Shown here one piece after another: positions 26,987-36,777 of a DNA stretch of 64,000 nucleotides. The DNA is taken from assembly GCA_002278855.1 (NCBI GenBank), contig NCGG01000016.1, positions 1 through 64,000 of the forward strand, read 5' to 3'. The DNA comes from Sphingomonadales bacterium 28-55-16. Its GTDB lineage: Bacteria > Pseudomonadota > Alphaproteobacteria > Sphingomonadales > Sphingomonadaceae. A program made the position numbers and the translations under genes. How positions within the stretch are numbered: position 1 is the stretch's first letter; every line of letters begins with the position of its first letter. The notes beneath the pieces are model-generated. The model worked only from the letters and a program-made list of their open reading frames with translations, was not told the DNA's origin and searched no databases.

Positions 26987-27697
26987 ATGGCCGGCAGTTT
27001 GATAGCCAGCCTGTTGCTGCACAATATATGGCGCGTGTTCCGCACATCATCTCCTTGGCCGCGCCTGTTCCTGTTGTCGATTAGTTGGACCAGCGGCATC
27101 GCGACCGCAACGACCGGCACCCGCGTGCGCAAAAATGTTTTCTATGCGGCAAACCACCATAGTTGGATCGATATTCCGGTGATGTCCGGCGTCACCGGTT
27201 GCACGTTCGTTGCCAATGACGGCATTGAAAGCTGGCCGCTGATTGGATGGCTTTGCAAGATTAACAATACAATCTTTGTTAGCCGCGAAAATCGTGCAAG
27301 TGTTGGTAATCAGGTGGATGATTTACGCGCCGCCATGACCGGAGATCAGCCAGTCACGATCTTTCCCGAAGGCACAACGCATGACGGATCGGGCCTATTG
27401 CCATTCAAACCGTCGCTGTTCGCGGCGCTCGTGCCCCCGCCTGCGGGGATGCTCGTTCAACCTGTCTATCTCAGCTACGGTCGCCACACCCCTCGCGTCG
27501 CTTGGATTGGGGAGGAAAAGGTCACCGACAATTTCTGGCGGTTATTGTCACACCTCAAACCTATTAGGGCGACGTTACATTTTCTCGAGCCATTTGACCC
27601 GGCCGATTATGCCGACCGCAAGGCGATTTCTGCGGAAGTTCGGGCACGTATCGGCGCTGCGATGGAGGGTGGCGGCAACGTGGCGCGCTATGTATAG
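26987..27697 (+). CDS. plsC: 1-acyl-sn-glycerol-3-phosphate acyltransferase
   Basis: This 236-residue membrane-associated acyltransferase has the catalytic HX4D motif in NHHSWIDIP and the glycerophosphate-binding FPEGTTHDG. A hydrophobic N-terminal segment anchors it. It makes phosphatidic acid from lysophosphatidic acid. ATG 26987 is the first methionine in the domain frame, but a TTG at 26963 preceded by GGGG would add 8 hydrophobic residues and is a fair alternative. miaB follows 9 bases later. Confidence 0.92.
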   Translation: MAGSLIASLLLHNIWRVFRTSSPWPRLFLLSISWTSGIATATTGTRVRKNVFYAANHHSWIDIPVMSGVTGCTFVANDGIESWPLIGWLCKINNTIFVSRENRASVGNQVDDLRAAMTGDQPVTIFPEGTTHDGSGLLPFKPSLFAALVPPPAGMLVQPVYLSYGRHTPRVAWIGEEKVTDNFWRLLSHLKPIRATLHFLEPFDPADYADRKAISAEVRARIGAAMEGGGNVARYV

Positions 27698-27706
27698 ACA
27701 CGCGTT

Positions 27707-29041
27707 ATGAGCACGGATTCCCCAAAAACCTATTCGATCAAAAACTATGGCTGCCAAATGAACGTCTATGATGGCGAACGCATGGCCGAAATGTTTGAAA
27801 GCCAGGGCATGACCCCTGCCGATGAGAAAGCGCATGCCGACCTTGTCGTCCTAAACACCTGCCATATTCGCGAAAAAGCGGCGGAAAAGGTCTATTCCGA
27901 AATTGGCCGCTTGCGCCGCAAGGATGGGACAAGCCCCATGATCGCAGTAGCCGGCTGCGTCGCGCAAGCCGAAGGTGGCGAAATCAGCCGCCGGGCGCCC
28001 GAAGTCGACATTGTCGTTGGCCCGCAAGCCTATCACAATCTGCCCGATATGGTGGCGGCGGTCGGGCGCGGCGAACGTGTGGTTGACCTCGACCTGCCCG
28101 GCCTTGCCAAATTCGGCCACCTGCCTGCGCGCCGTAAACAACCGCCATCTGCGTTCTTGACGGTTCAGGAAGGCTGCGACAAATTCTGCACCTATTGCGT
28201 TGTGCCTTACACCAGAGGCGCAGAAATTTCGCGTGGTTGGGCCGAGCTGCTTGACGAGGCAAAAGCCATTGTGGATGCCGGCGCACGCGAAATCACGCTG
28301 CTTGGACAAAATGTCAACGCATGGACCGGTGAAGACGACACGGGCCAGATGCAGGGTCTGGATGGTCTCATTCGCGCGCTCGACCGGATAACGGGCCTTA
28401 GCCGTATCCGCTACATGACGAGCCATCCGAACGACATGACCGAAGGGCTCATCGCCGCGCATGGTGATGTTGAAAAACTAATGCCATTCCTGCATCTGCC
28501 CGTGCAATCAGGTTCAGACCGCATCCTCAAAGCCATGAACCGCAGCCATAGTCGTGACCGCTATATGCGCATTCTGGATCGCGTCCGTGCCGTGCGGCCA
28601 GACATCGCCTTTTCCGGTGACTTTATCGTCGGTTTTCCAGGCGAAACCGATGCCGATTTTGAGGACACGTTAAGCCTTGTCCGCGAAGTTGGCCATGCGC
28701 AGGCTTATTCGTTCAAATATAGTCCGCGTCCTGGCACGCCAGCTGCTGATATGACGGATCAGATAGCAATGGACGTCATGGACGAACGCCTGCAACGGCT
28801 ACAGGCGCAGATTGTTGCTGACCAGACAGCGTTCAACGACAAGACCGTAGGGCGCACCACAAATGTCTTGTTGGAACGGCCCGGAAAATTTGCCGGACAG
28901 CTTATCGGCAAATCACCATGGCTTCAGTCCGTTCATGTGCTTGCGCCTGACCTTTCAATAGGCGATATCGTTACCGTAGAGATAACCGATTCTGGACCGC
29001 TTAGCCTGAAAGGTGAACCAACGATGAGAGCAGCAGCCTGA
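27707..29041 (+). CDS. miaB: tRNA-2-methylthio-N6-dimethylallyladenosine synthase MiaB
   Basis: This 444-residue radical SAM methylthiotransferase has an N-terminal MTTase domain with three cluster cysteines (NYGCQM, NTCHIRE, AGCVAQ). The radical SAM motif is C157-x3-C161-x2-C164 ([16 protein letters not shown]), and a C-terminal TRAM domain follows. It thiomethylates i6A37 of tRNAs. It heads the conserved miaB-phoH-ybeY-corC cluster, with the next ATG directly after its stop. Confidence 0.97.
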   Translation: MSTDSPKTYSIKNYGCQMNVYDGERMAEMFESQGMTPADEKAHADLVVLNTCHIREKAAEKVYSEIGRLRRKDGTSPMIAVAGCVAQAEGGEISRRAPEVDIVVGPQAYHNLPDMVAAVGRGERVVDLDLPGLAKFGHLPARRKQPPSAFLTVQEGCDKFCTYCVVPYTRGAEISRGWAELLDEAKAIVDAGAREITLLGQNVNAWTGEDDTGQMQGLDGLIRALDRITGLSRIRYMTSHPNDMTEGLIAAHGDVEKLMPFLHLPVQSGSDRILKAMNRSHSRDRYMRILDRVRAVRPDIAFSGDFIVGFPGETDADFEDTLSLVREVGHAQAYSFKYSPRPGTPAADMTDQIAMDVMDERLQRLQAQIVADQTAFNDKTVGRTTNVLLERPGKFAGQLIGKSPWLQSVHVLAPDLSIGDIVTVEITDSGPLSLKGEPTMRAAA

Positions 29042-30037
29042 ATGGCAAAAAAAGCCCAAGCGCAAGCCGGTGACTTGTCCCGGCTCGAAATGAGCTTCGA
29101 CAAACCGCATTTAATCAATGCAGTTTTTGGCGAATTTGACCGCAACCTCGTGACCATTGAAAACCGGCTGGGGGTCTATATCTCCGCGCGCGGCAATCGT
29201 GTCCAGATTGAAGGCGAGGCGGGTGCCATCGGCCGCGCGCGCGACGTTCTCAATGATATTTATTCCCGCCTCTCCCGCGGACAAGAAATAGATACGGAAG
29301 CTGTGCAATCCATCATCGCCATGACCGCCGAACCCACATTAGAGGGCATTGTCCGCAAGGACGCGACGGACGCGCCGGGCATTATGATCCGCACACGCAA
29401 GAAAACGCTCGTGCCGCGTTCGGCCACGCAGATTCCCTATATGGAGGCGCTTGCCCGCGACGAAATTATTTTCGCGCTTGGGCCAGCAGGCACCGGTAAA
29501 ACCTATTTGGCTGTCGCGCAAGCCGTTGCCATGTTGATTACTGGCGCGGTTCAACGTCTTATCCTCTCACGCCCAGCGGTCGAGGCTGGCGAACGGCTTG
29601 GCTTCTTACCTGGCGACATGAAGGAAAAGGTCGATCCGTATCTGCGGCCAATTTATGACGCCTTGTATGACTGCCTGCCTGCCGAACAGGTCGAACGACG
29701 CATCGCATCGGGCGAGATTGAAATCGCGCCAATCGCCTTCATGCGTGGCCGGACACTGGCCGATTCATTCATCATTCTGGATGAGGCGCAGAATACGACT
29801 GCCGCGCAAATGAAGATGTTTCTAACCCGCTTTGGCATGAACAGCCGTATGGTCGTGTGCGGAGACCCGCATCAGGTCGATATTCCCGGCGGCGAACGCA
29901 TGTCGGGCCTGAATGACGCGGTTCAGCGTCTTGAAGGCGTTGACGGTATCCAGACCATTCGTTTCAACAGCAGCGACGTTGTCCGCCACCCACTGGTTGG
30001 CCGTATTGTCGACGCCTATGAGGGTGGAAATGATTGA
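29042..30037 (+). CDS. PhoH-family ATPase (YbeZ)
   Basis: This 331-residue protein has a KH-like N-terminal half and a PhoH ATPase domain. Walker A is GPAGTGKTYLA near residue 147 and Walker B is SFIILDEAQNT. It is an RNA-associated ATPase that works with YbeY in ribosome/RNA metabolism. It begins immediately after the miaB stop and overlaps ybeY, so the three are coupled. Confidence 0.95.
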   Translation: MAKKAQAQAGDLSRLEMSFDKPHLINAVFGEFDRNLVTIENRLGVYISARGNRVQIEGEAGAIGRARDVLNDIYSRLSRGQEIDTEAVQSIIAMTAEPTLEGIVRKDATDAPGIMIRTRKKTLVPRSATQIPYMEALARDEIIFALGPAGTGKTYLAVAQAVAMLITGAVQRLILSRPAVEAGERLGFLPGDMKEKVDPYLRPIYDALYDCLPAEQVERRIASGEIEIAPIAFMRGRTLADSFIILDEAQNTTAAQMKMFLTRFGMNSRMVVCGDPHQVDIPGGERMSGLNDAVQRLEGVDGIQTIRFNSSDVVRHPLVGRIVDAYEGGND

Positions 30038-30551
30038 CGTTGACGTCATGCTGGCCACAAATCAGGGCGGCATTGACTGGGGCAGTATCGAATTTGGACA
30101 GGTTGAAGTAGAAAAGGCCGTCGATGCGGCTGTCCGCTTTGCCGCGATCCCTGAACTGGCAGACCCGGTCGTTCCCGTGAGCGTGAGCGTGAAATTGTCC
30201 GACAATGCGGAGGTTCATGCGCTGAACCGCGAATGGCGCGATAAGGACAAGGCGACCAACATATTGTCCTTTCCAATGCTCGATGACGAGGAATTGGATG
30301 CCTTGCTTGCCGGCACCTATGATGCACCCGAAATCATGCTGGGCGATATGATCCTGGCCTATGAAACCTGCGTTGCCGAGGCGGACGAGAAAAAAATTCC
30401 CGTCAGCTATCACGCCACCCATTTGGTCATTCACGGCATGCTGCATTTGCTAGGCTATGACCATATTGAGGAGGATGAAGCCGAAGCTATGGAGGCACTT
30501 GAAGTAAAAGCGCTTGCATCGATGGGGCTTCACCATCCATATGACGTATAA
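30030..30551 (+). CDS. ybeY: Endoribonuclease YbeY (rRNA maturation factor)
   Basis: The 173-residue product has the zinc motif H-x3-H-x5-H in ATHLVIHGMLHLLGYDH and the conserved NREWRDKDKATNILSFPM segment. YbeY is a metalloendoribonuclease acting in 16S rRNA 3' processing and quality control. ATG 30030 lies within the end of phoH with AGGG 5 bases before it, and shares 8 bases with phoH. Confidence 0.94.
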   Translation: MIDVDVMLATNQGGIDWGSIEFGQVEVEKAVDAAVRFAAIPELADPVVPVSVSVKLSDNAEVHALNREWRDKDKATNILSFPMLDDEELDALLAGTYDAPEIMLGDMILAYETCVAEADEKKIPVSYHATHLVIHGMLHLLGYDHIEEDEAEAMEALEVKALASMGLHHPYDV

Positions 30552-30583
30552 ATCGACCAATAAGAGGCCAGTACGCTTCCATT

Positions 30584-31522
30584 ATGCCTGAGGGTGACAG
30601 TTTTAGCGGTTCGAAAACCGCAACCGACGACGATAATGACGGACGAATATGGCAGCGGCTGAAGGCGATGTTCTTTGGCCGCGACCATGAGCCGACCTTG
30701 CGCGAGCAGCTTGAAGAAGCAATTGCCGAGCATGAGGAGGACAGCGATGATAACGGACAATCGGAGAATGACGGCGATTTGACCGCTGTTGAGCGTACGA
30801 TGCTCCGCAACTTGCTGCATTTCAGCGAGCATCGTGTCGACGACGTCATGGTGCCACGCAGCGACATCGTTGCAATTGATGAAAGTGCTGGCTTTGCCGA
30901 TTGCATTGCGGCCTTTGCTGAACATGGTCACAGCCGCTTGCCGGTGTACCGCGACACGCTCGACAGCGTGATCGGGATGATCCACATCAAAGATGTGTTT
31001 GCTGTCCTGGCCTCAGGGCAAGACCGACCTGATAGCCTTGAGTCCTTCATCCGCCAGCCGCGCTTTGTGCCACAGAATATGAGCGTACTTGCGCTGCTGG
31101 ATGAAATGCGGCGCACACGCACCCACCTTGCTATTGTCCTTGATGAATATTCAGGGACCGAGGGCTTGGTCACGATTGAAGACCTTGTCGAAGAAATCGT
31201 CGGCGAAATCGAAGACGAACATGACGATGAACCTGAATTGCTCTTCATGCAAATAGCCCCCAATCTGTGGGAAGCCGACGCGCGGGCGGAGCTCGACGAT
31301 CTCGCCGACGCCATTGACGCTAAACTCGCCGAAGTAGACGAAGACGTCGACACGCTTGGCGGGCTTGCCTTCGTTATTGCTGGTCAGGTGCCCGATATTG
31401 GCCAAATGCTAAAGCATGAGGCAAGCGGTTGGACGTTGGAGATTTTGGAAGCAGATGAAAAGCGGGTGACCCGTATCCGCCTATACGCGCCCGTTTACGA
31501 CAAGGGCCCACGGAGCGAATAA
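30584..31522 (+). CDS. corC: CorC/HlyC-family CBS-domain protein
   Basis: This 312-residue cytoplasmic protein has an acidic N-terminal part and two CBS domains: VDDVMVPRSDIVAID and, later, RTHLAIVLDEYSGTEGLVTIEDLVEEIVGEI. A C-terminal CorC/HlyC transporter-associated domain follows. Family members are linked to magnesium and cobalt efflux. It follows ybeY by 32 bases. The apolipoprotein N-acyltransferase gene (lnt) that usually comes next is absent; a MOSC gene on the other strand follows instead. Confidence 0.93.
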   Translation: MPEGDSFSGSKTATDDDNDGRIWQRLKAMFFGRDHEPTLREQLEEAIAEHEEDSDDNGQSENDGDLTAVERTMLRNLLHFSEHRVDDVMVPRSDIVAIDESAGFADCIAAFAEHGHSRLPVYRDTLDSVIGMIHIKDVFAVLASGQDRPDSLESFIRQPRFVPQNMSVLALLDEMRRTRTHLAIVLDEYSGTEGLVTIEDLVEEIVGEIEDEHDDEPELLFMQIAPNLWEADARAELDDLADAIDAKLAEVDEDVDTLGGLAFVIAGQVPDIGQMLKHEASGWTLEILEADEKRVTRIRLYAPVYDKGPRSE

Positions 31523-31549
31523 GCATCTGAAGTCCAAGATATCAGGCAT

Positions 31550-32218
31550 TTATCCGGCAAGCTTAGCCGCCCTGCCCCTCCAGCTATCGGCCAGTGTCTC
31601 AAGCGCGGCAAGCGCGCGTAATTGTGCGCCCGCCCCTTGCGCGCGATGTCCGCCGCCAATGAGCAGCTTGAACGTGCGCGCCACCGTCCAGTCATGTTCG
31701 GCTTGATATACCATCTGAATACGGTCGCCTGGTGCCACTTCGCCTTCTTCGATCACGCGGAAATAGCCGCCGCAACGGCCGCTGCTGATGACCGCACCCG
31801 ACAGGCCATGCACGCCGAAATGATGGTCAAGTTTCCAACATGGCTGACGCCCTTGCGCCACCTCAACCAACGCCCGCCCAATGCGAAACCTGTCGCCAAT
31901 GCGCAAACTGTCTTCGGTCAAGCCGGATGCGCTGATATTTTCGCCAAAGGCGCCAGCTTGGTCGAGCAAGGGATGCACAAAACCCTCTGCTGCAAAATGC
32001 GCAATCCATTTGGGATAATGTTCGGCTGGGTAGAAATGCACAGCTTTGTCCGCGCCGCCATGCACGGTCGGGTCCGCAACCTCGTCTCCCGCAAAACCGT
32101 GCTTGTGCAACATGACGGGGCGATCGACTGGGGTGCGCGCCATAGCGCTCATCGTTCCGTCGGCGCGAAACGGCTTTGGCTTTCCAATCAACAACACATC
32201 AATCTGGCTTAACATCAT
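31550..32218 (-). CDS. MOSC-domain protein (YiiM-like)
   Basis: The 222-residue protein shows the MOSC pattern: GFAGDEVADPTVHGGADKAVHFYPAEHY and GAFGENISASGLTEDSLRIGDRF, with the conserved molybdenum-coordinating cysteine in GRQPCWKL. A C-terminal 3-alpha extension follows, as in YiiM, which detoxifies N-hydroxylated base analogues using a molybdenum cofactor. ATG 32218 is used rather than a TTG six bases upstream. Confidence 0.88.
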   Translation of the reverse strand: MMLSQIDVLLIGKPKPFRADGTMSAMARTPVDRPVMLHKHGFAGDEVADPTVHGGADKAVHFYPAEHYPKWIAHFAAEGFVHPLLDQAGAFGENISASGLTEDSLRIGDRFRIGRALVEVAQGRQPCWKLDHHFGVHGLSGAVISSGRCGGYFRVIEEGEVAPGDRIQMVYQAEHDWTVARTFKLLIGGGHRAQGAGAQLRALAALETLADSWRGRAAKLAG

Positions 32219-32289
32219 ATCCAACTTCTATCCTAGCACATGCACCATTCCCATTGGCATTTTGCGTCGCCGCCGGTAAAAGCACGGCT

Positions 32290-33456
32290 ATGCAAACCAG
32301 CGATCTTCGCATTGCGCTTTTTAGCGGCAATTACAATTACGTCCGTGATGGCGCAAATCAGGCCCTCAATCGGCTTGTAGGCTATCTTCTGCGCCAAGGC
32401 GCATCGGTGCGGGTCTATTCACCTACGGTCGCCGAACCCGCCTTTGCACCGACCGGAGACCTTGTGAGCGTTCCGTCGGTCGCCATTCCCAGCCGCCCTG
32501 AATACCGCATTCCGGTGTCCTTATCGCGCGCTGTGCGGCGCGATCTTGAGGCCTTCAACCCAAATATCGTGCATATTTCAAGCCCTGACCGGGTCGCGCG
32601 CAAGGCGGTAAAATGGGCGCAAAAACGGCATTTGCCGGTATTATGCTCGGTGCACACGCGGTTCGAGACCTATCTGCGTTATTATAATCTGTCATTTATG
32701 GAGCCAGTCCTTGAGGCATGGATCCGCCGGCTCTACCGGAAATGTGATGCATTGGTTGCCCCGTCCGAGAGCTTCGCGCAGGTCCTGCGCCAGCAGCGGA
32801 TGAACTATGACATCGACATTTGGTCACGCGGCGTGGATCGGGATATTTTTGACCTTAGCCGACGGGATATGGATTGGCGGCGCGGGCTTGCTATGGCGGA
32901 CGACATCCCCGTCATCGGCTTTCTCGGACGGCTCGTGATGGAAAAGGGCCTCGATGTCTTTTCCGATACAATTGACCAACTCAAACGCCGCAAAGTCCCG
33001 CATCAGGTTCTGGTGATCGGCGACGGCCCCGCCCGCCCTTGGTTTGAATCGCGCATTCCCGATGCAAAATTTGCCGGATTTCAAGTCGGCGCGGATCTGG
33101 GCCGTGCAGTTGCGAGCATGGACATGTTTTTCAACCCTTCGGTGACCGAGGCTTTTGGCAATGTGACACTCGAGGCGATGGCGAGCAGCCTCCCCGTGGT
33201 CGCCGCAAAGGCAACCGGCAGCCAAAGTTTGGTCGAAGACAAAGTATCCGGGCGACTGATTACGCCGGGTGCGATCATCCAATTCGCCGATGCATTGCAG
33301 GCTTATTGTATCGACGCGGATTTGCGCGCACAGCACGGCGCGGCGGGCGAACAACGCTCGCTGGACTATAGTTGGGATGCCATCAACCAAACCATGGCCG
33401 ACACCTATCTTCGCCTGATCCGTCAACATGCGGCGCGTGCCGTTGCTTCGCGTTAA
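32290..33456 (+). CDS. GT4-family glycosyltransferase
   Basis: The 388-residue GT-B enzyme has an N-terminal acceptor domain (RIALFSGNYNYVRDGANQAL) and a C-terminal nucleotide-sugar domain. That domain holds the EX7E motif in SVTEAFGNVTLEAMAS and the GFLGRLVMEKGLD loop. It resembles mannosyl- and sulfoquinovosyl-type lipid glycosyltransferases (MgtA/SqdX-like), so a role in glycolipid synthesis is plausible but unproven. It stands alone with no polysaccharide cluster. ATG 32290 starts the conserved domain; the frame upstream lies in the promoter region. Confidence 0.87.
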   Translation: MQTSDLRIALFSGNYNYVRDGANQALNRLVGYLLRQGASVRVYSPTVAEPAFAPTGDLVSVPSVAIPSRPEYRIPVSLSRAVRRDLEAFNPNIVHISSPDRVARKAVKWAQKRHLPVLCSVHTRFETYLRYYNLSFMEPVLEAWIRRLYRKCDALVAPSESFAQVLRQQRMNYDIDIWSRGVDRDIFDLSRRDMDWRRGLAMADDIPVIGFLGRLVMEKGLDVFSDTIDQLKRRKVPHQVLVIGDGPARPWFESRIPDAKFAGFQVGADLGRAVASMDMFFNPSVTEAFGNVTLEAMASSLPVVAAKATGSQSLVEDKVSGRLITPGAIIQFADALQAYCIDADLRAQHGAAGEQRSLDYSWDAINQTMADTYLRLIRQHAARAVASR

Positions 33457-33528
33457 GGCGACCTTACATTTGCGCAGCGTGGGGCGTTCATGGCTATCCT
33501 GTGATGCCTGTTCGGGCAGGATCATGAT

Positions 33529-34854
33529 ATGAGCGACCTGTTTGGAGATAGCCCGCAAGCGCCGTCGCGCACGCCTGAAAACGCGCCACTGGCGGACAAG
33601 CTGCGTCCCGCAAAGCTTGATGAGATAATCGGTCAGGAACATCTGACCGGTCCCGAAGGGGCGATTGGCCGCATGGTCGCGGCCGGCAAATTATCTTCAA
33701 TGATCCTGTGGGGACCACCGGGCACGGGCAAGACAAGCATCGCCCGCTTATTGGCCGATGCGGTCGACATGCATTATAAGCCAATCTCCGCCGTGTTTTC
33801 GGGTGTAGCTGACCTTAAAAAAGCCTTTGCTGAAGCCGAGATTATGGCCCGCACCGGCAAGAAGACATTGCTGTTTGTGGACGAAATCCACCGCTTCAAC
33901 CGCGCGCAGCAGGACGGTTTTCTGCCATTTGTGGAAAGCGGCGTAGTCACGCTGGTCGGCGCCACCACCGAAAACCCGTCCTTTGAGCTCAACGCCGCAT
34001 TGCTTTCGCGCACGCAGGTCATGGTGCTGCACCGTCTGGACGAGGCTGCCTTAGCAACTTTGCTCAGCCGTGCGGAGGTCGTGATGGACCGCGCGCTGCC
34101 CGTCACCGACGACGCACGGTCGGCGTTGATTTCAAGCGCCGACGGCGATGGCCGCTTTTTGCTCAATCAAGCCGAAACCTTGTTTGCAATTCACATCGAA
34201 AATCCGCTCGATCCACAAGCAATGGCAGCATTATTACAACGGCGAATGCCCGTGTATGACAAGGATCGCGAGGGACATTATAACCTCATATCGGCGCTGC
34301 ACAAAAGCTTGCGCGGGTCCGACCCGCAAGCGGCATTATATTGGATGGCGCGCATGCTGGTGGCGGGCGAAGAGCCGCTATATGTGCTCCGCCGTCTCGT
34401 CCGTTTTGCCAGCGAAGATATCGGCCTCGCCGACCCGCAAGCCTTGGTGCAGTGCCTCGCCGCCAAGCAAGCATATGAATTTCTCGGCAGCCCAGAAGGT
34501 GAAGTCGCTATCGTTCAAGCGTGCCTGTATCTGGCCACGGCGCCGAAATCGAACGCAGCGTATAAGGCGCAGAAATCCGCATGGAAAATGGCACGCGACA
34601 CCGGATCGTTAATGCCGCCAGCGCATATTCTAAATGCGCCGACAAAGCTGATGCAAGATATTGGGTATGGCGCGGGCTATGCATATGATCATGACAGCGC
34701 GGATGGTTTTTCAGGGGCAAATTATTGGCCGGATGCCGTACCGCCGACGCAGCTATATCAACCTGTCGAACGCGGCTTTGAGCGAAAGATAGTTGAACGC
34801 CTCCAATATTGGGATCGGTTGCGCGCGCGCAATGGCGAACCGAACGCACAGTGA
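33529..34854 (+). CDS. rarA: Replication-associated recombination protein RarA (MgsA)
   Basis: This 441-residue AAA+ protein has LADKLRPAKLDEIIGQEHL, Walker A GPPGTGKTS (about 62-70), Walker B LLFVDEIHRFN and the GATTENPSFELN sensor region. The C-terminal tetramerisation domain includes the conserved SEDIGLADPQAL segment. It acts at stalled replication forks in concert with RecA and SSB. The next gene overlaps its stop by one base (TGATG), implying coupled expression. Confidence 0.96.
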   Translation: MSDLFGDSPQAPSRTPENAPLADKLRPAKLDEIIGQEHLTGPEGAIGRMVAAGKLSSMILWGPPGTGKTSIARLLADAVDMHYKPISAVFSGVADLKKAFAEAEIMARTGKKTLLFVDEIHRFNRAQQDGFLPFVESGVVTLVGATTENPSFELNAALLSRTQVMVLHRLDEAALATLLSRAEVVMDRALPVTDDARSALISSADGDGRFLLNQAETLFAIHIENPLDPQAMAALLQRRMPVYDKDREGHYNLISALHKSLRGSDPQAALYWMARMLVAGEEPLYVLRRLVRFASEDIGLADPQALVQCLAAKQAYEFLGSPEGEVAIVQACLYLATAPKSNAAYKAQKSAWKMARDTGSLMPPAHILNAPTKLMQDIGYGAGYAYDHDSADGFSGANYWPDAVPPTQLYQPVERGFERKIVERLQYWDRLRARNGEPNAQ

Positions 34855-35702
34855 TGCGACAGTTTACGCGTTTTGCGTGCGCCGATTGGTCCGGCGCGAA
34901 AGGCAGCCGACATCCCGGCATTGCTTTGGCCGTTTGTGAAATGGGCGATGCAGCGCCCAGCTTAGTGACGCCACCCAACAAAGTCTGGTCGCGCCAAGCG
35001 GTGGCCGATTGGCTTCTGGCGCAAGATGATGACTTGCTCATGGGCTTCGATTTCAGCTTCGCACCGCCCATGATTGAACGCGGCAGTTATTTGCCGGGTG
35101 AAGACCTGCCTTCATCGGCCAAGGATTTTTGGGCCTATGTCGACCATGTCTGCGATGATCCGGATTTGGGTGCGGCATCCTTCCTCGAAAGCCACCATCG
35201 GCGGCATTTCTATTTCGGTGCGGCCGACGGCACAAAGTCCGATTATCTATTCTGGCGCCAATGCGAGCTGGTGAACCGGAACAGCAGTGGAAAGGCGTCG
35301 ACCGTCTATGACGCCATCGGTGCATCGCAAGTCGCAAAGGCCAGCTTTGCTGGTATGCGTTTCCTCAACCATGTGCGCGATACAGTCGCCATCTGGCCAT
35401 TTGATCCTGTCCCCCCAAACGGCACGGTGGTTGTGGAGATTTATACCACCATCGCCGCCCGCGCAGCCGGGATCGCCAAAGGCCGAAGCAAGGTGCGCGA
35501 CGGACAGGGACTCGACAATGCGTTGCACGCCCTAGGTTCGCAGCCCCACAAACCGTTCGAACGCTACACCGACCACGCAACCGACGCCCTGATAACCGCC
35601 GCCTGGTTGCGGAATGTTGCCGGAAATCCTCAATTTTGGGCACCAAATGCACTAAATAGCAAAATTGCTGCAACTGAGGGCTGGACCTTTGGAGTCATTT
35701 GA
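34854..35702 (+). CDS. Conserved hypothetical protein, possible RNase H-fold nuclease
   Basis: This 282-residue protein starts RQFTRFACADWSGAKGSRHPG and continues with MGFDFSFAPPMIERGSY. Near the end are VVEIYTTIAARAAGI and YTDHATDALITAAWLR. The spacing of acidic residues (Asp in CADWSG, Asp in GFDFSF, Glu in VVEIY, Asp in HATDALITA) resembles the DUF429-type RNase H fold, in which such residues bind metal. That assignment is inference; I do not recognise the family with certainty. The one-base overlap with rarA suggests a shared role in replication or repair, and a tRNA gene follows. Confidence 0.75.
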   Translation: MRQFTRFACADWSGAKGSRHPGIALAVCEMGDAAPSLVTPPNKVWSRQAVADWLLAQDDDLLMGFDFSFAPPMIERGSYLPGEDLPSSAKDFWAYVDHVCDDPDLGAASFLESHHRRHFYFGAADGTKSDYLFWRQCELVNRNSSGKASTVYDAIGASQVAKASFAGMRFLNHVRDTVAIWPFDPVPPNGTVVVEIYTTIAARAAGIAKGRSKVRDGQGLDNALHALGSQPHKPFERYTDHATDALITAAWLRNVAGNPQFWAPNALNSKIAATEGWTFGVI

Positions 35703-35722
35703 CGCTATGGGACGCGCCGAGT

Positions 35723-35798
<76 letters not shown>

Positions 35799-35983
35799 TT
35801 TCTTTCAATGGCGATGCGCTTGATATGCGGCTTGATATGGGAACAGGATGGCGCACGCGCGCCAAAGCCGATGCGCCAACTGACGATAGACGCAAGGTCG
35901 ATCCTACAAATCCCGGCCTTGACCTTCAGCGCGCGTATTGACATATCTCGTGCCAATATTTTCATTCTATTTGGATTTTTGTT

Positions 35984-36667
35984 ATGGAATTTGAGACCCT
36001 GATCAAGGCCCGCAAGAGTATCCGTGGCTATCTGAAAGATGCGGTACCGCGCGATGTAATCGATGAAATCATCGCGGTGGCCAAATGGGCTCCGTCCTCC
36101 ATGAATACCCAGCCTTGGTACGTGCATGTGGTAACAGGTGAACCGCTCGACCGGATCCGGCAAGGCAATACCCATAATATGGTCAGCGGCGTCCCGCCAA
36201 AGCGTGATTTCCCGATGAAGGAAGCGTATGAAGGCGAACACCGCAAGCGGCAGGTAGAGGTTGCGGTCCAGCTCTTCGAAGCCATGGGCATTGCCCGCGA
36301 TGACAAGGAACGTCGGACCGACTGGGTCATGCGCGGCTTTCGCCAATTCGATGCGCCAGTCTCCCTCGTGCTGACCTATGACAAATATCTTGAACCCGCC
36401 GCGATCAGCCATTTCGACCTGGGTGCCATAACCCATGCTATCGTTCTGGCGGCGTGGGAGCGCGGCTTAGGCTGTGTGATTAATGGGCAGGGTATCATGC
36501 AGTCGTCGGTGGTGCGGGAACATGCAGGAATCCCCGATGACCAGAACATCATGATCTGCATTGCCATGGGCTATCCGGACGAGGCGTTCGTTGCCAATGA
36601 TGTCAAGTCGCGGCGCGAGGACAATGCCAGCTTTGTCCGTTATGTCGGCTTTGACACTGCGGACTAA
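35984..36667 (+). CDS. Nitroreductase-family flavoprotein
   Basis: The 227-residue protein has the nitroreductase flavin contacts: RKSIRGYLKDAVPRD at the start, WAPSSMNTQPWYVHVV and later GLGCVINGQGIM. These match NAD(P)H-dependent nitroreductases/quinone reductases. The substrate is unknown. It follows tRNA-Thr by 185 bases that hold no other gene. A second protein of very similar layout is encoded at 61919. Confidence 0.89.
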   Translation: MEFETLIKARKSIRGYLKDAVPRDVIDEIIAVAKWAPSSMNTQPWYVHVVTGEPLDRIRQGNTHNMVSGVPPKRDFPMKEAYEGEHRKRQVEVAVQLFEAMGIARDDKERRTDWVMRGFRQFDAPVSLVLTYDKYLEPAAISHFDLGAITHAIVLAAWERGLGCVINGQGIMQSSVVREHAGIPDDQNIMICIAMGYPDEAFVANDVKSRREDNASFVRYVGFDTAD

Positions 36668-36777
36668 TGCTCACCCCAAGCGCTGCCAGTTAGTCTAGCA
36701 AACTGCCTTCCTTAGGTGCATGATGGTGTTATACGGGTGACGTGTAGCGTCACACGACCTGATCGATGGGGAAGCAT

